64,000 bases of DNA from [Clostridium] asparagiforme DSM 15981. Lineage in GTDB: Bacteria > Bacillota > Clostridia > Lachnospirales > Lachnospiraceae. Both the position numbers and the translations under genes were made by a program. The number at the start of each line of letters is the position of its first letter. The stretch's first letter is position 1. Where the stretch lies: the NCBI GenBank assembly GCA_025149125.1, contig CP102272.1, positions 5,332,001-5,396,000 on the forward strand, given 5' to 3'. The notes under the pieces were generated by a model. The model was given only the letters and a program-made list of their open reading frames with translations, searched no databases and had not been told where the DNA came from. Below, one piece after another: positions 38,218 through 46,671 of the stretch.

Positions 38218-39128
38218 TAATCTTCCGCAAATCCCAGTTCCACCGTCCAGCCGTCCTTTGCGGCCTTTGCCCGCGGGAAAATCTGGCGCACCTCGTTCAT
38301 ATACTCCTCGGGCCTGGTCAGGGAGGGGCTGTAATGGGTCAGCCACATCTCCGCCGGCTGGGCCTTTTTGGCCAGCTCCGCCGCCTCGTAGAAGGTCATA
38401 TGCTTGTACTCCCGGGCCTTGGCGGCCTTCTCCTTCTCGCCGTACATGCCTTCGCAGATAAACAGGTCCGCACCTTCCGCGTACTCCGCGATCACGGGCA
38501 CCGGCCGGGTATCCGTACAGTAGACCACCTTGAGCCCTTTCCGGTCCGGTCCCAGCACCAGATCCGGCGTCAGCAGCCGTCCCTCGTGCTCAATCTCCTC
38601 GCCTTTCTGCAGACGGCTCCAGAATCTCTGCGGAATCTCCTGCTCCCGGGCCTTATCCACGTCGAAACGGCCGGTGCGGAGGATGGAGACAGCGTAACCG
38701 TAACAGATCACATTATGGTTCACCCGGTAGGCGTCGATCACATAGGGCCCCAGCTGCAGCCGCTCCCGGTTCTCCGTCAGCTCGATAAAGCGCAGCTCAA
38801 AGGGCAGCTCCGGAGCGATGGTGCGCAGAGCCCCCACCACCCGCTCCAGCCCCTTGGGGCCTACAAGCGTCAACGGCTCGGTCCGCTCAGCGTTTCCCAT
38901 GGTCAACAGCAGCCCCGGAAGGCCGCTGATGTGGTCCGCGTGGTAATGGGTAAAGCAGATCACGTCGATGGGTTTGGGGCTCCAGCCCTTCTCCTTAAGC
39001 GCAATCTGCGTGCCCTCGCCGCAGTCGATTAGCAGGTTGCTGCCGCCGCACCGGGCCATCATGGATGTGAGCCAGCGGTAGGGCAGCGGCATCATCCCGC
39101 CTGTTCCCAATAAACATATATCCAGCAT
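38217..39128 (-). CDS. rnz: Ribonuclease Z
   Basis: A 303-residue metallo-beta-lactamase-fold endonuclease that trims tRNA 3' ends. The zinc motif is FTHYHADHISGLPG near residue 60, preceded by LLIDCGEGTQIAL. Later ligands appear in YCTDTRP and LTHYSPS (HYS of motif V). All tRNA genes in this window lack encoded CCA, so RNase Z processing is expected. TGAGGA lies upstream of the ATG. It is next to tsaD on the same strand, giving a tRNA-maturation neighbourhood. Confidence 0.94.
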   Translation of the reverse strand: MLDICLLGTGGMMPLPYRWLTSMMARCGGSNLLIDCGEGTQIALKEKGWSPKPIDVICFTHYHADHISGLPGLLLTMGNAERTEPLTLVGPKGLERVVGALRTIAPELPFELRFIELTENRERLQLGPYVIDAYRVNHNVICYGYAVSILRTGRFDVDKAREQEIPQRFWSRLQKGEEIEHEGRLLTPDLVLGPDRKGLKVVYCTDTRPVPVIAEYAEGADLFICEGMYGEKEKAAKAREYKHMTFYEAAELAKKAQPAEMWLTHYSPSLTRPEEYMNEVRQIFPRAKAAKDGWTVELGFAED

Positions 39129-39155
39129 AGGTTTGTCCTCATTCTCTATATATTC

Positions 39156-39307
39156 GTAACAGTTCAGACGGCGGGGAAATTGGCGCGGGAAGCCGCGTCA
39201 AGCTTGCTTGTAAGCGGATTTTCGTGCCAATTTTCACATCGGATGAATATCCGATGCTTCTTGACCGATCTTTTCCGGTCAAGAAGATGAGCCATCTGAA
39301 CCGTTAC
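39156..39307. repeat. Palindromic element with GTAAC-N-GTTCAG ends, copy 2
   Basis: A 152-bp element with terminal inverted repeats GTAACAGTTCAGACGGC (39156-39172) and GCCATCTGAACCGTTAC (39291-39307), matching at 15 of 17. Inside are three successive hairpins: GAAATTGGC/GCCAATTTTC (39176-39235), CATCGGAT/ATCCGATG (39237-39256) and a perfect 11-bp CTTCTTGACCG/CGGTCAAGAAG (39257-39286). It fills the gap between rnz and the VWA lipoprotein gene. Confidence 0.8.
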
Positions 39308-39406
39308 ATATATTCCTTGCTGAATCATAACACAACTGGGCGGAAATAATCAAGTGGGCGCCGGGAAATGTTGCTCTCCCGGCAAAACTTTCCCGCAGGC
39401 AGCCCC

Positions 39407-41077
39407 TCACATCGCTGCCAGCCGCTTCACCAGATAGAGAAATTCTTCCTTGTACGGGTCGCCGCGAAGGCCGTCTATCCGCTCCAGCTCGGCTGCGATG
39501 GCCTTGTAGCTGGAGCCGCCCGCGTACTCGGAGTCCCGCAGCAGCATTCCGGTCTGAGCCACGCAGGAAGCGAACCGCATGTCAGGCGGCAGCTCCCGGC
39601 AGACCGCGCTGTCGTCCACCGGATACTCCAGCAGGCGGCTCTGCTCCCCGTCCGGCTCTTTGTAGCGCACCTTGAGCGTCAGCCACTCGGAATCCGCGCC
39701 CGGGGCGGGGGCCCCTTCTGCCGGCCTCGCCTCTGCCCCGCCATTCTCACCGTTTTCGGCCGCCGCGACATTTCCCGCCCCGTATTTGAGTTCCACCTCT
39801 CCCAAATCCTCGTCCGATCCGGCCGGCACCAGCTCGTAGAGCGCGGTCACCCGGTGGCCCGCTCCGATCTCTCCGCCGTCCTTGGCGTCGTCGTCAAAAT
39901 CCCTGGCCTCCATCAGGCGGTTCTCGTAGCCGATCAGCCGGTATCCCTTGACCTTAGCCGGATTGAACTCCACCTGGAGCTTGACGTCCTTTGCCACGGT
40001 AAACAGCGTGCCGCCCAGCTCCTCCACCAGCACCCGTTTCGCCTCCATCAGGCTGTCCACGTAGGCGTACTGGCCGTTGCCGTTATCCGCCAGCGCCTCC
40101 ATCTTGTTGTCCTTGATATTTCCCGTGCCAAAGCCCATGACGGACAGAAACACGCCGCTCTCCTTTTTCTTCTGGATCAGGCGGGTCAAATCCCCTTCGC
40201 TGGTGAGACCCAGGTTTAAGTCGCCGTCCGTGGCCAGAATCACCCGGTTGTTGCCGTCCTTCTGAAAATGCTCCTCAGCCAGCCGGTAAGCCGTCTCAAT
40301 GCCCTTGGAGCCGTCCGTACTGCCTCCTGCGGTCAAATTCTCGATGGCGGTCATGATTGCGGCTTTCTCTTCGCCTGAAACGCCGTCCAATACCACCGTA
40401 TCGCTGGATGCATAGGTGACGATGGACACCGTGTCCTCAGGCCGCAGATTCTCCGTCAGCAGCAGAAACGCCCGTTTCACCAGCCCCAGCTTATCCGCGG
40501 ACTCCATGGAGCCGGACACGTCGATCAGAAACACCAGATTGGACGGCTTCTGGTTCTCCAGATCCGGCTTCTCTGCCTGCAGCCCGATCTGCAAAAGCTT
40601 ATGATTTTCATTCCAGGGGCAGTCCCCGATATAGGTGGTCACGGAAAAGGGCTCGTCCTCTGTTGGCTCCGGATAATCGTATGTAAAATAGTTGAGCATC
40701 TCCTCGATGCGCACCGCGTCCGCGGGCACCTCGTTTCCCTCCAGGATTTTTCGCCGGAGATTGGCGTAGGAGGCCGTGTCCACGTCCGCCGCAAAGGTGG
40801 ACAGCGGAGCGTTTGCCACCGCCAGAAATGCGTTTTCAGCGATGTAATTGTACTCCTCCGTGTTATGGCTTAAAGGGGGCCCCTCTGCCTCCATGACCGC
40901 TCCGTCCCACTGGCTCTGCGCCGCCATGGTCTCGCTGGCGTAAGAACCGGCCTCCGCCTTCACCTCCGCCTCTGTGGCCGAAGCCGTCTTGCCGCCTCCG
41001 GCTCCGCAGCCGCTCAAAAGCCCGGCAAGCAGCGCGCACATCAGCAGCCCGATTGTCAGTTGTTTTCCTCTCTTCAT
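39407..41077 (-). CDS. VWA-domain lipoprotein, YfbK type
   Basis: A 556-residue secreted lipoprotein. The signal peptide ends in a lipobox LLSGC, giving a membrane-anchored cysteine. A YfbK-type N-terminal domain (FAADVDTASYANLRRKI, EMLNYFTYDYP) precedes a von Willebrand factor A domain with a complete MIDAS: DVSGSMES, a conserved threonine region, and ATDGDLNLG. A C-terminal DUF3520-like region follows. The role in cell-surface assembly or adhesion is not established. The ATG at 41077 has GGGAGGAAT upstream and starts the signal peptide; the frame upstream to 41254 is not conserved. Confidence 0.85.
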   Translation of the reverse strand: MKRGKQLTIGLLMCALLAGLLSGCGAGGGKTASATEAEVKAEAGSYASETMAAQSQWDGAVMEAEGPPLSHNTEEYNYIAENAFLAVANAPLSTFAADVDTASYANLRRKILEGNEVPADAVRIEEMLNYFTYDYPEPTEDEPFSVTTYIGDCPWNENHKLLQIGLQAEKPDLENQKPSNLVFLIDVSGSMESADKLGLVKRAFLLLTENLRPEDTVSIVTYASSDTVVLDGVSGEEKAAIMTAIENLTAGGSTDGSKGIETAYRLAEEHFQKDGNNRVILATDGDLNLGLTSEGDLTRLIQKKKESGVFLSVMGFGTGNIKDNKMEALADNGNGQYAYVDSLMEAKRVLVEELGGTLFTVAKDVKLQVEFNPAKVKGYRLIGYENRLMEARDFDDDAKDGGEIGAGHRVTALYELVPAGSDEDLGEVELKYGAGNVAAAENGENGGAEARPAEGAPAPGADSEWLTLKVRYKEPDGEQSRLLEYPVDDSAVCRELPPDMRFASCVAQTGMLLRDSEYAGGSSYKAIAAELERIDGLRGDPYKEEFLYLVKRLAAM

Positions 41078-41200
41078 AATACAATTCCTCCCTTTTTCGC
41101 TGGGGCGTCCATCCGCCTGGCGCGGATGTAAAATGCCGCCGGACCGCCGGATCGGACAACCGCCTGGCGGCTGCGCCGACGGCCCATTGTATGCAAATGA

Positions 41201-41245
41201 AAACGCCCGGTCTATGTGTAATTCAACATTACCATAGAACCGGGC
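41201..41245 (-). terminator. Terminator after the zinc-ribbon gene
   Basis: GCCCGGTTCTATG pairs with CATAGACCGGGC (one bulge) and is followed by GTTTTC on the minus strand. The region 41078-41200 otherwise holds GC-rich sequence and the lipoprotein ribosome-binding site. Confidence 0.8.
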
Positions 41246-41301
41246 ACGGCTCAATACCGTTAAGAAAAGCCTTAAACAACCTTAATCCTTCTTAATATTT
41301 C

Positions 41302-41544
41302 CTACAGAAATTCTACCTGTTCGTCCACATCCACCGCGATTTTAAACTGGTTAGTCAGCTCGTCGTAGCAGCTCTCGCACAAGTCAAAATGGTGGATTTC
41401 CCCGTCCTTCTCGGAGAAAAAATCCCAGGCGTGGTCAACGCAGATGCAGCCCTCGCGCAAGATACCCTGATCCACAATCAATTTCTTTCCGCAGCAGTTG
41501 CAGATTACTGTGTCCAGCTGCCCGTTCCTATTGTACTTTCTCAT
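41302..41544 (-). CDS. Small zinc-ribbon-like protein
   Basis: An 80-residue protein with two paired cysteine motifs, VICNCCGKKL near residue 14 and DLCESCYDEL near residue 55, plus CIC and two histidines between them. It probably binds a metal ion. AGGTGAGGG lies upstream of the ATG and a strong terminator follows, so it is a real, independently transcribed gene. I do not recognise a characterised family. Confidence 0.75.
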   Translation of the reverse strand: MRKYNRNGQLDTVICNCCGKKLIVDQGILREGCICVDHAWDFFSEKDGEIHHFDLCESCYDELTNQFKIAVDVDEQVEFL

Positions 41545-41651
41545 GGATTACCCTCACCTTTCTCAATCCTCCATCCATCCGCTCTCCCCTTTCCGCAGAT
41601 CCGTAAGGGCCGGCCGCTTTCCCGCCGGTTAAGCGGGGAGGCCTGTATCAC

Positions 41652-41682
41652 TAAAAATAGAGAGGAATGTCTGATTCCTCTC
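41652..41682 (-). terminator. Terminator of the tex-tsaE-tsaB-rimI operon
   Basis: A perfect 9-bp stem GAGAGGAAT/ATTCCTCTC with a 5-nt loop is followed by TATTTTTAG on the minus strand, about 40 bp after the rimI stop. Confidence 0.9.
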
Positions 41683-41724
41683 CATTATATACGCAAAACC
41701 TGTCGAATTTAAGTGGAAATTGTT

Positions 41725-42183
41725 TCAAATCCTGCGGTTCCACATGATGATGGCATCCTCCGCGGGGTTGCGGTAATAGTCCCGGCGGACCGCCTCCTGC
41801 CGGAAACCATAGGATTCATAGAGCTTTCGGGCGCTTACGTTGCTCTCGCGCACCTCCAAAGCCACCTCCCGGGCCCCCTTCATTCTGGCAACCGCTGCCA
41901 TGGACTCCATTAATTTCCTGGCGATCCCCTGCCTGCGGAAGGCCGGATCCACCGCGATGCGCTGGATTTCGCCTTCATCCGCCAGGGTGCGCAGAACGCA
42001 GTAGCCAAGCACGGTCCCCAGCTCCTCGTAGACCAGATAGGAATCCAGCCGGTTGTCCAGACCGGATCTCAGCAGGTTTTCCGACCAGCTCTCCGAAAAG
42101 CACGTCTGCTCCAGCCGCGCCACGCTCTCCAAATCTTCCGCCCGCATGGGGCGCACTGCACCGGTCCGTTCCATTTTCGCCAT
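41725..42183 (-). CDS. rimI: Ribosomal protein S18-alanine N-acetyltransferase
   Basis: A 152-residue GNAT acetyltransferase that acetylates the N-terminal alanine of ribosomal protein S18. The acetyl-CoA pyrophosphate-binding motif is IAVDPAFRRQGIARKLM, preceded by the strand GEIQR and followed by LEVRESNVSARKLYESYGF, a RimI hallmark. It lies 14 bp after tsaB, the common firmicute order. The ATG at 42174 has a better-spaced AAGGA than the one at 42183, so either may be used. Confidence 0.92.
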   Translation of the reverse strand: MAKMERTGAVRPMRAEDLESVARLEQTCFSESWSENLLRSGLDNRLDSYLVYEELGTVLGYCVLRTLADEGEIQRIAVDPAFRRQGIARKLMESMAAVARMKGAREVALEVRESNVSARKLYESYGFRQEAVRRDYYRNPAEDAIIMWNRRI

Positions 42184-42197
42184 TCCTTTCCCGCTCT

Positions 42198-42953
42198 CTA
42201 CCGGTCCCCGGCCAGCCGCGCCGCAGCTCCCTGGGGGCTGATTCTAGCTTCCCGTTCCCGCTCCGCCTGGGGCTTTCTCAGGTAATCCGGGGTAAACTCG
42301 TCCGAGGACACCACATAGGCTCCGTCGTACCCGCCCGCCGTTTCCGTCATGACCAACATCCCCAGCGCCGCCACGCAGGCGCCTCTCTGGCGGTTCATCT
42401 GGGCGGGCGCGAACTTAAAGGGCACTGTGAGCGACTCTTCAAACAGCTCCCGGTACACCGGAACCCCGTCCCCCAGAAAGATCACCGGCAGGCCCATGCC
42501 GTTTAACTCTGCGGCCAGCTCGCCCGCGTCCATTGCGCACTGCTTTTTAATCACCTGGATGCCGTTTTCCATCCGGTACAGGCCGGTGTACACCTGCCGC
42601 CGTTTGGCGTCCATGATGGGGCAGACAAGGCCTGCCGCGCCCCACATGTTCCAGGCCATTGCGTCCACCGTGGGCACATGGATCAGCGGCTTGTCAAGCG
42701 CCAGCCCCAGCCCCTTGGCGGTGGCGGCTCCGATGCGCAGCCCGGTAAAGGAGCCGGGACCTCCGGCCACGGCGATGGCGTCCACCGTGTCCATTTCCAG
42801 ACCCAGCATGTTCATGATCTCTTCCAGCATGGGCAGCAGCGTCTGCGAGTGGGTCTTTTTGAAGTCCACCGTGTACTCCGCCGTCAGTATATCGTCCGTC
42901 ACCAGGGCCACGCTGGCCACCAGGGACGAACTCTCGATTCCCAGTATTCTCAT
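42198..42953 (-). CDS. tsaB: tRNA threonylcarbamoyladenosine biosynthesis protein TsaB
   Basis: A 251-residue inactive ASKHA-fold partner of TsaD in t6A synthesis. MRILGIESSSLVASVALV at the N terminus, KKTHSQTLLPML and AVAGGPGSFTGLRIGAATAKG are family signatures. The C-terminal part is longer than in short versions and less conserved. The start ATG overlaps the tsaE stop by four bases (ATGA). Confidence 0.95.
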   Translation of the reverse strand: MRILGIESSSLVASVALVTDDILTAEYTVDFKKTHSQTLLPMLEEIMNMLGLEMDTVDAIAVAGGPGSFTGLRIGAATAKGLGLALDKPLIHVPTVDAMAWNMWGAAGLVCPIMDAKRRQVYTGLYRMENGIQVIKKQCAMDAGELAAELNGMGLPVIFLGDGVPVYRELFEESLTVPFKFAPAQMNRQRGACVAALGMLVMTETAGGYDGAYVVSSDEFTPDYLRKPQAEREREARISPQGAAARLAGDR

Positions 42954-43378
42954 TCCAGTCCCTCCACCCGGATCCTGCGGTAGTCAAAGCCCCGCTCCAG
43001 ATCCTTTTCAATGGTCACATGCACCGCGCGTTCCGGCAGAAGCTCCTCAATCAGTTCCGACCACTCGATCAGGCTGACCCCGCTCCCGTAAAAGCAGTCC
43101 TCATAGCCGATCTCGTCCATCTCGCTGATGTCGCCGATGCGGTACACGTCAAAATGGTACAGGGGCAGCCGCCCTTCTTCGTACTGCTGCACAATGGTGA
43201 AAGTTGGGCTGTTCACCGGCCCCGTGATGCCAAGGCCCCGGGCAAATCCCTGGGTGAACACGGTTTTGCCCACGCCCAGATCCCCGTCCAGGCAGTACAC
43301 CTGGCCGGGCTTCGCCGCCTCTGCCAGCCTTTTCCCCAGCTCAAAGGTCTCCTGGGGCGTATTCGACTCATATACCAT
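42950..43378 (-). CDS. tsaE: tRNA threonylcarbamoyladenosine biosynthesis ATPase TsaE
   Basis: A 142-residue P-loop ATPase that drives the TsaB-TsaD cycle. Walker A is DGDLGVGKTVFTQGFARGLG. NSPTFTIVQQY and LYHFDVYRI plus LIEWSE near the C terminus complete the family pattern. Its ATG overlaps the tex stop (TAATG) and its stop overlaps tsaB, indicating tight translational coupling. Confidence 0.96.
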   Translation of the reverse strand: MVYESNTPQETFELGKRLAEAAKPGQVYCLDGDLGVGKTVFTQGFARGLGITGPVNSPTFTIVQQYEEGRLPLYHFDVYRIGDISEMDEIGYEDCFYGSGVSLIEWSELIEELLPERAVHVTIEKDLERGFDYRRIRVEGLE

Positions 43379-45525
43379 TATTTCAGCCCTTTCATCGTCA
43401 GGGAGATCCGGTTCTTGGCCAGATCCACACCCAGCACCTTCACATCCACCACGTCACCCACGCTGACGGCTTCCAGGGGGTGCTTGATGTAGCGGTCCGT
43501 CATCTGGGAAATGTGTACCAGACCGTCCTGGTGTACGCCGATGTCCACAAAGGCGCCGAAGTCGATGACGTTGCGCACCGTGCCCTTAAGCACCATTCCC
43601 GGCTTTAAGTCCTTCATATCCATCACGTCGGTCCTCAGAATCGGTCTTGGCATCTCGTCCCTTGGATCCCGGGCCGGCTTCTCCAGCTCGCTCACAATAT
43701 CCCGGAGGGTAATCTCTCCCACGCCCAGCTCTTCGGACATTTTCCGGTAATCCCGCACCTTGCCGCGGATTCCCGAGAGCCCCCCGGCCTTCAGCTCCTC
43801 CGGCTTGTAACCCAGCTTTTCCAAAAGCGCGCCCGCGGCCTTGTAGCTCTCCGGGTGCACGCTGGTGGCGTCCAGGGGATTCTCCCCACCCAGAATACGC
43901 ATAAAGCCCGCGCACTGCTCAAAGGCCTTGGGGCCCAGCTTGGCCACCTTAAGCAGCTGCCTGCGGTTGGAAAACGCTCCGTTCTCCTCCCGGTAGGCCA
44001 CGATATTCTTCGCCAGGGCCTTGCTGATGCCGGAAATATACTCAAGCAAAGAGGCGGAGGCCGTGTTTAAGTCCACACCCACCCTGTTCACGCAGTCCTC
44101 CACCACGCCTCCCAGGGCCTCGCCCAGGCGCTTCTGGTTCATGTCGTGCTGATACTGGCCCACTCCGATGGACTTGGGGTCGATCTTCACCAGCTCGGAC
44201 AGCGGGTCCTGCAGTCTTCTGGCGATGGACACGGCGCTCCTCTGCCCCACGTCGTACTGCGGGAACTCCTCGGTAGCCAGCTTGCTGGCCGAGTACACGG
44301 AGGCTCCCGCCTCGTTGACGATCACATACTGCACCTGCTCTTTGATCTCCTTCAGCAGGTCCACGATGATCTGTTCGGATTCCCGGGACGCCGTGCCGTT
44401 GCCTACGGAGATCAGGGAAACGTTATATTTTTTGATCAGGTTCTTTAAAATCTTTTTGGATTCCTCCACCCGGTTCTGGGGCGCAGTGGGGTAGATCACC
44501 ACGGTGTCCAGCACCTTACCCGTGCCGTCCACCACCGCCAGCTTGCAGCCGGTGCGGAACGCCGGATCCCAGCCCAGCACCACGCGGCCCACAATGGGAG
44601 GCTGCATGAGCAGCTGCTCTAAGTTCTTGCCGAACACCTTGATGGCGCCCTCCTCGGCCTTCTCCGTCAGCTCGTTTCGCACCTCGCGCTCAATGGAAGG
44701 GGCGATCAGGCGCTCGTAGCTGTCCTGCACCACCGCTTTCAGCGCGGGCGTGGTGTAGGGATTTTCCCGCACGATCACCTGCTTTTCAAGGTAGCGCAGA
44801 ATGGTTTCCTCCGGAGCCGTCACCTTCACCGCCAGCGCCTTCTCGTTCTCGCCGCGGTTTAACGCCAGCACCCGGTGGCCCGCCGCCTTCCGGATGGGCT
44901 CCTCGTAGTTGTAGTAGGTCTCATAGACCGTCTGGGCTTTTTCATCCTTAGCCGTGGACTGGAGCGTTCCCTCCCGCATGGTGGCGCTGCGGATGTAAGT
45001 GCGGTACTGTGCGTTGTCGGACACCCGCTCCGCCAGGATATCCTTTGCGCCGCTTATGGCCTCCTCCACCGTCTCCACGCCCTTTTCCTGGGAAATGTAC
45101 GGGGCCGCCGCCTTTTCAAGGGGTTCCTTCGCCATCTGCATGAAAATCAGGTCCGCCAGCGGCTCCAACCCCTTCTCTTTGGCAATGGTGGCCCTGGTGC
45201 GGCGTTTGGGCTTGTAGGGGCGGTACAGATCCTCCACCGCCACCAGGGTGGCGGCCGCGCGAATCTGCTGTTCCAGCTCCGGGGTCAGTTTTTCCTGGTC
45301 GCGGATGGAGGCGATCACCTGCTCCTTGCGGTCCTCCAGGTTGCGCAGATAACGCAGACGCTCGTCCAGATCGCGCAACACTTCGTCGTTTAAGGAACCG
45401 GTCACTTCCTTGCGGTAACGTGCGATAAAGGGGATGGTATTCCCCTCGTCAATTAATTTTACAGTCGCTTCCACCTGGCCGCGGCCGATTTTCAGTTCTT
45501 CTGCCAGTGTCTTAATAATATCCAT
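43378..45525 (-). CDS. tex: Tex-family S1 RNA-binding transcription accessory protein
   Basis: A 715-residue nucleic-acid-binding protein with the Tex layout: N-terminal helix-turn-helix regions, a YqgF/RNase H-like core (VLGWDPAFRTGCKLAVVDGTGK near residue 320), helix-hairpin-helix motifs (NRVGVDLNTASASLLEYISG) and a C-terminal S1 domain (GMVLKGTVRNVIDFGAFVDIG). Bacterial Tex associates with RNA polymerase and affects transcription. It is the first gene of the tex-tsaE-tsaB-rimI operon. Confidence 0.96.
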   Translation of the reverse strand: MDIIKTLAEELKIGRGQVEATVKLIDEGNTIPFIARYRKEVTGSLNDEVLRDLDERLRYLRNLEDRKEQVIASIRDQEKLTPELEQQIRAAATLVAVEDLYRPYKPKRRTRATIAKEKGLEPLADLIFMQMAKEPLEKAAAPYISQEKGVETVEEAISGAKDILAERVSDNAQYRTYIRSATMREGTLQSTAKDEKAQTVYETYYNYEEPIRKAAGHRVLALNRGENEKALAVKVTAPEETILRYLEKQVIVRENPYTTPALKAVVQDSYERLIAPSIEREVRNELTEKAEEGAIKVFGKNLEQLLMQPPIVGRVVLGWDPAFRTGCKLAVVDGTGKVLDTVVIYPTAPQNRVEESKKILKNLIKKYNVSLISVGNGTASRESEQIIVDLLKEIKEQVQYVIVNEAGASVYSASKLATEEFPQYDVGQRSAVSIARRLQDPLSELVKIDPKSIGVGQYQHDMNQKRLGEALGGVVEDCVNRVGVDLNTASASLLEYISGISKALAKNIVAYREENGAFSNRRQLLKVAKLGPKAFEQCAGFMRILGGENPLDATSVHPESYKAAGALLEKLGYKPEELKAGGLSGIRGKVRDYRKMSEELGVGEITLRDIVSELEKPARDPRDEMPRPILRTDVMDMKDLKPGMVLKGTVRNVIDFGAFVDIGVHQDGLVHISQMTDRYIKHPLEAVSVGDVVDVKVLGVDLAKNRISLTMKGLK

Positions 45526-45572
45526 TTGCTCTTCCTCTTATTGATACGGCTTCTGTCAAACTCACAGCTCCA

Positions 45573-45601
45573 AATATATCCTGAATTCCCCTGTTTGTCA
45601 A
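45573..45601 (-). promoter_or_regulatory. Promoter of the tex operon
   Basis: A perfect TTGACA (45596-45601) and TATATT (45573-45578) with a 17-bp spacer lie about 50 bp upstream of the tex ATG on the minus strand. Confidence 0.88.
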
Positions 45602-45741
45602 CATTCTTGCGGTTCACTCCGCGCCCGGAAACGCGCCTGGCCGGGTTTTCTGTGACTTCCGCTGCGCTCCACTCACAAAAAACGCCTCGCAGGATAATAC
45701 CGTTGAACAGTAACGGCTGGATATTCCCTTCATTCCCCGTC

Positions 45742-45770
45742 TGGACAGCCTGCAATTTTCGTGATAGAAT
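45742..45770 (+). promoter_or_regulatory. Promoter of the small membrane-protein gene
   Basis: TGGACA (45742-45747) and TAGAAT (45765-45770) with a 17-bp spacer, about 50 bp upstream of the ATG at 45826. It rules out translation of the open frame from 45526. Confidence 0.65.
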
Positions 45771-45825
45771 AGCCAAGATAGCATTTTTACCGTTCAATCA
45801 CCAGGAAAGGCAACCAGCATACATT

Positions 45826-46260
45826 ATGAATGAAAAACCGGATCTTCAGAATAAATATATCGCTTCCGACCAGAAACAGCCGAAAAACTCCCAGCCCGGC
45901 GATTCCTCCGAGCGCCTTGCCATCTGTTCCATGGTGGCCGGCATCGTGGGCGTGCTCTGCGCCTGCTGCTGTTTCCCCAGCGGCCTGATCTGCGGCGCCA
46001 TCGGCATCGTCATGGCCATCATGTCCCGGAACGCGGATATCCGTCCCAAGAAATCCTTCTGCACCCACGCCGTCATCGGCCTGGTGCTCTGCGCGGTGGC
46101 CGTGGCCCTGACCTTCTTTGTCTGCTACGCCATGATCGCATACTACAGCGCCATCCGCGAGCCGGAGAAATGGCCCTATCTCAGCGAGATGATCAAACAG
46201 TTCAAGCAGGTGTTCGAGCAGGTTTACGGCGTGCCTATGGATTCCCTGCCGATGCCCTAA
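45826..46260 (+). CDS. Small DUF4190-like membrane protein
   Basis: A 144-residue protein with a polar N-terminal tail and two membrane helices: AICSMVAGIVGVLCACCCF with GLICGAIGIVMAIM, and THAVIGLVLCAVAVALTFFVCYA. A short polar C terminus follows. The pattern, including the S-M-x-x-G-I-x-G start of helix 1, fits DUF4190-like proteins of unknown function. The ribosome-binding site (AAGG) is rather far from the ATG. It is convergent with the DUF2752 gene, with only 20 bp between them. Confidence 0.7.
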   Translation: MNEKPDLQNKYIASDQKQPKNSQPGDSSERLAICSMVAGIVGVLCACCCFPSGLICGAIGIVMAIMSRNADIRPKKSFCTHAVIGLVLCAVAVALTFFVCYAMIAYYSAIREPEKWPYLSEMIKQFKQVFEQVYGVPMDSLPMP

Positions 46261-46280
46261 GGGGTGCCGGACAAGATTGT

Positions 46281-46652
46281 CTAGTATGGCCACAGCGGTA
46301 TCAGGTCAATCCCCCGGAACACCAGCATATAGTTTTTGAACATCCAGTTGGCCAGGATGATCCCCACCCCGATATAAACAAAGCCAAGCACATGCCCCAG
46401 AAACCATCTGGGGTTTTTTGTCGCCCTGGCGATCCCGAAGCTCACCGCCTCGGCCAGAATCACCGCCGCCATGTAGAGCACCAGCGGGTGATACTGGAAG
46501 CTCATGGCCAGATCGCCCCTGAGCAGCGCCCGGACCGCCCGGGTTCCGCCGCAGCCGGGGCAGTAAAGTCCCGTCATAAGATGGAACAGGCAGGGAAACC
46601 CCTGCCCTGCCATCAATTCAACAAATCGTATGATCGTTTTCAATTCGCTCAC
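46281..46652 (-). CDS. DUF2752 membrane protein
   Basis: A small membrane protein of about 123 residues with the DUF2752 signature FPCLFHLMTGLYCPGCGGTRAVRALLRGDL followed by SFQYHP (only the core CPGCGGTR is essential), then two or three helices. The domain's function is unknown. The start is uncertain: GTG at 46652 follows GGAGTGGA, a TTG lies at 46643, and the open frame reaches 46706, overlapping hom. It is probably co-transcribed with hom. Confidence 0.8.
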   Translation of the reverse strand: MSELKTIIRFVELMAGQGFPCLFHLMTGLYCPGCGGTRAVRALLRGDLAMSFQYHPLVLYMAAVILAEAVSFGIARATKNPRWFLGHVLGFVYIGVGIILANWMFKNYMLVFRGIDLIPLWPY

Positions 46653-46671
46653 TCCACTCCGGACGCAAGTC

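Noticed and set aside
45697..45718. Further copy of the GTAAC-N-GTTCAG end
   Set aside because: The sequence CCGTTGAACAGTAACGG only partly matches, lacks an inverted partner and may be a chance palindrome.
45526..45825. N-terminal extension of the small membrane-protein gene
   Set aside because: The extension overlaps the tex promoter and lies upstream of the gene's own promoter at 45742-45770; its sequence is not protein-like.
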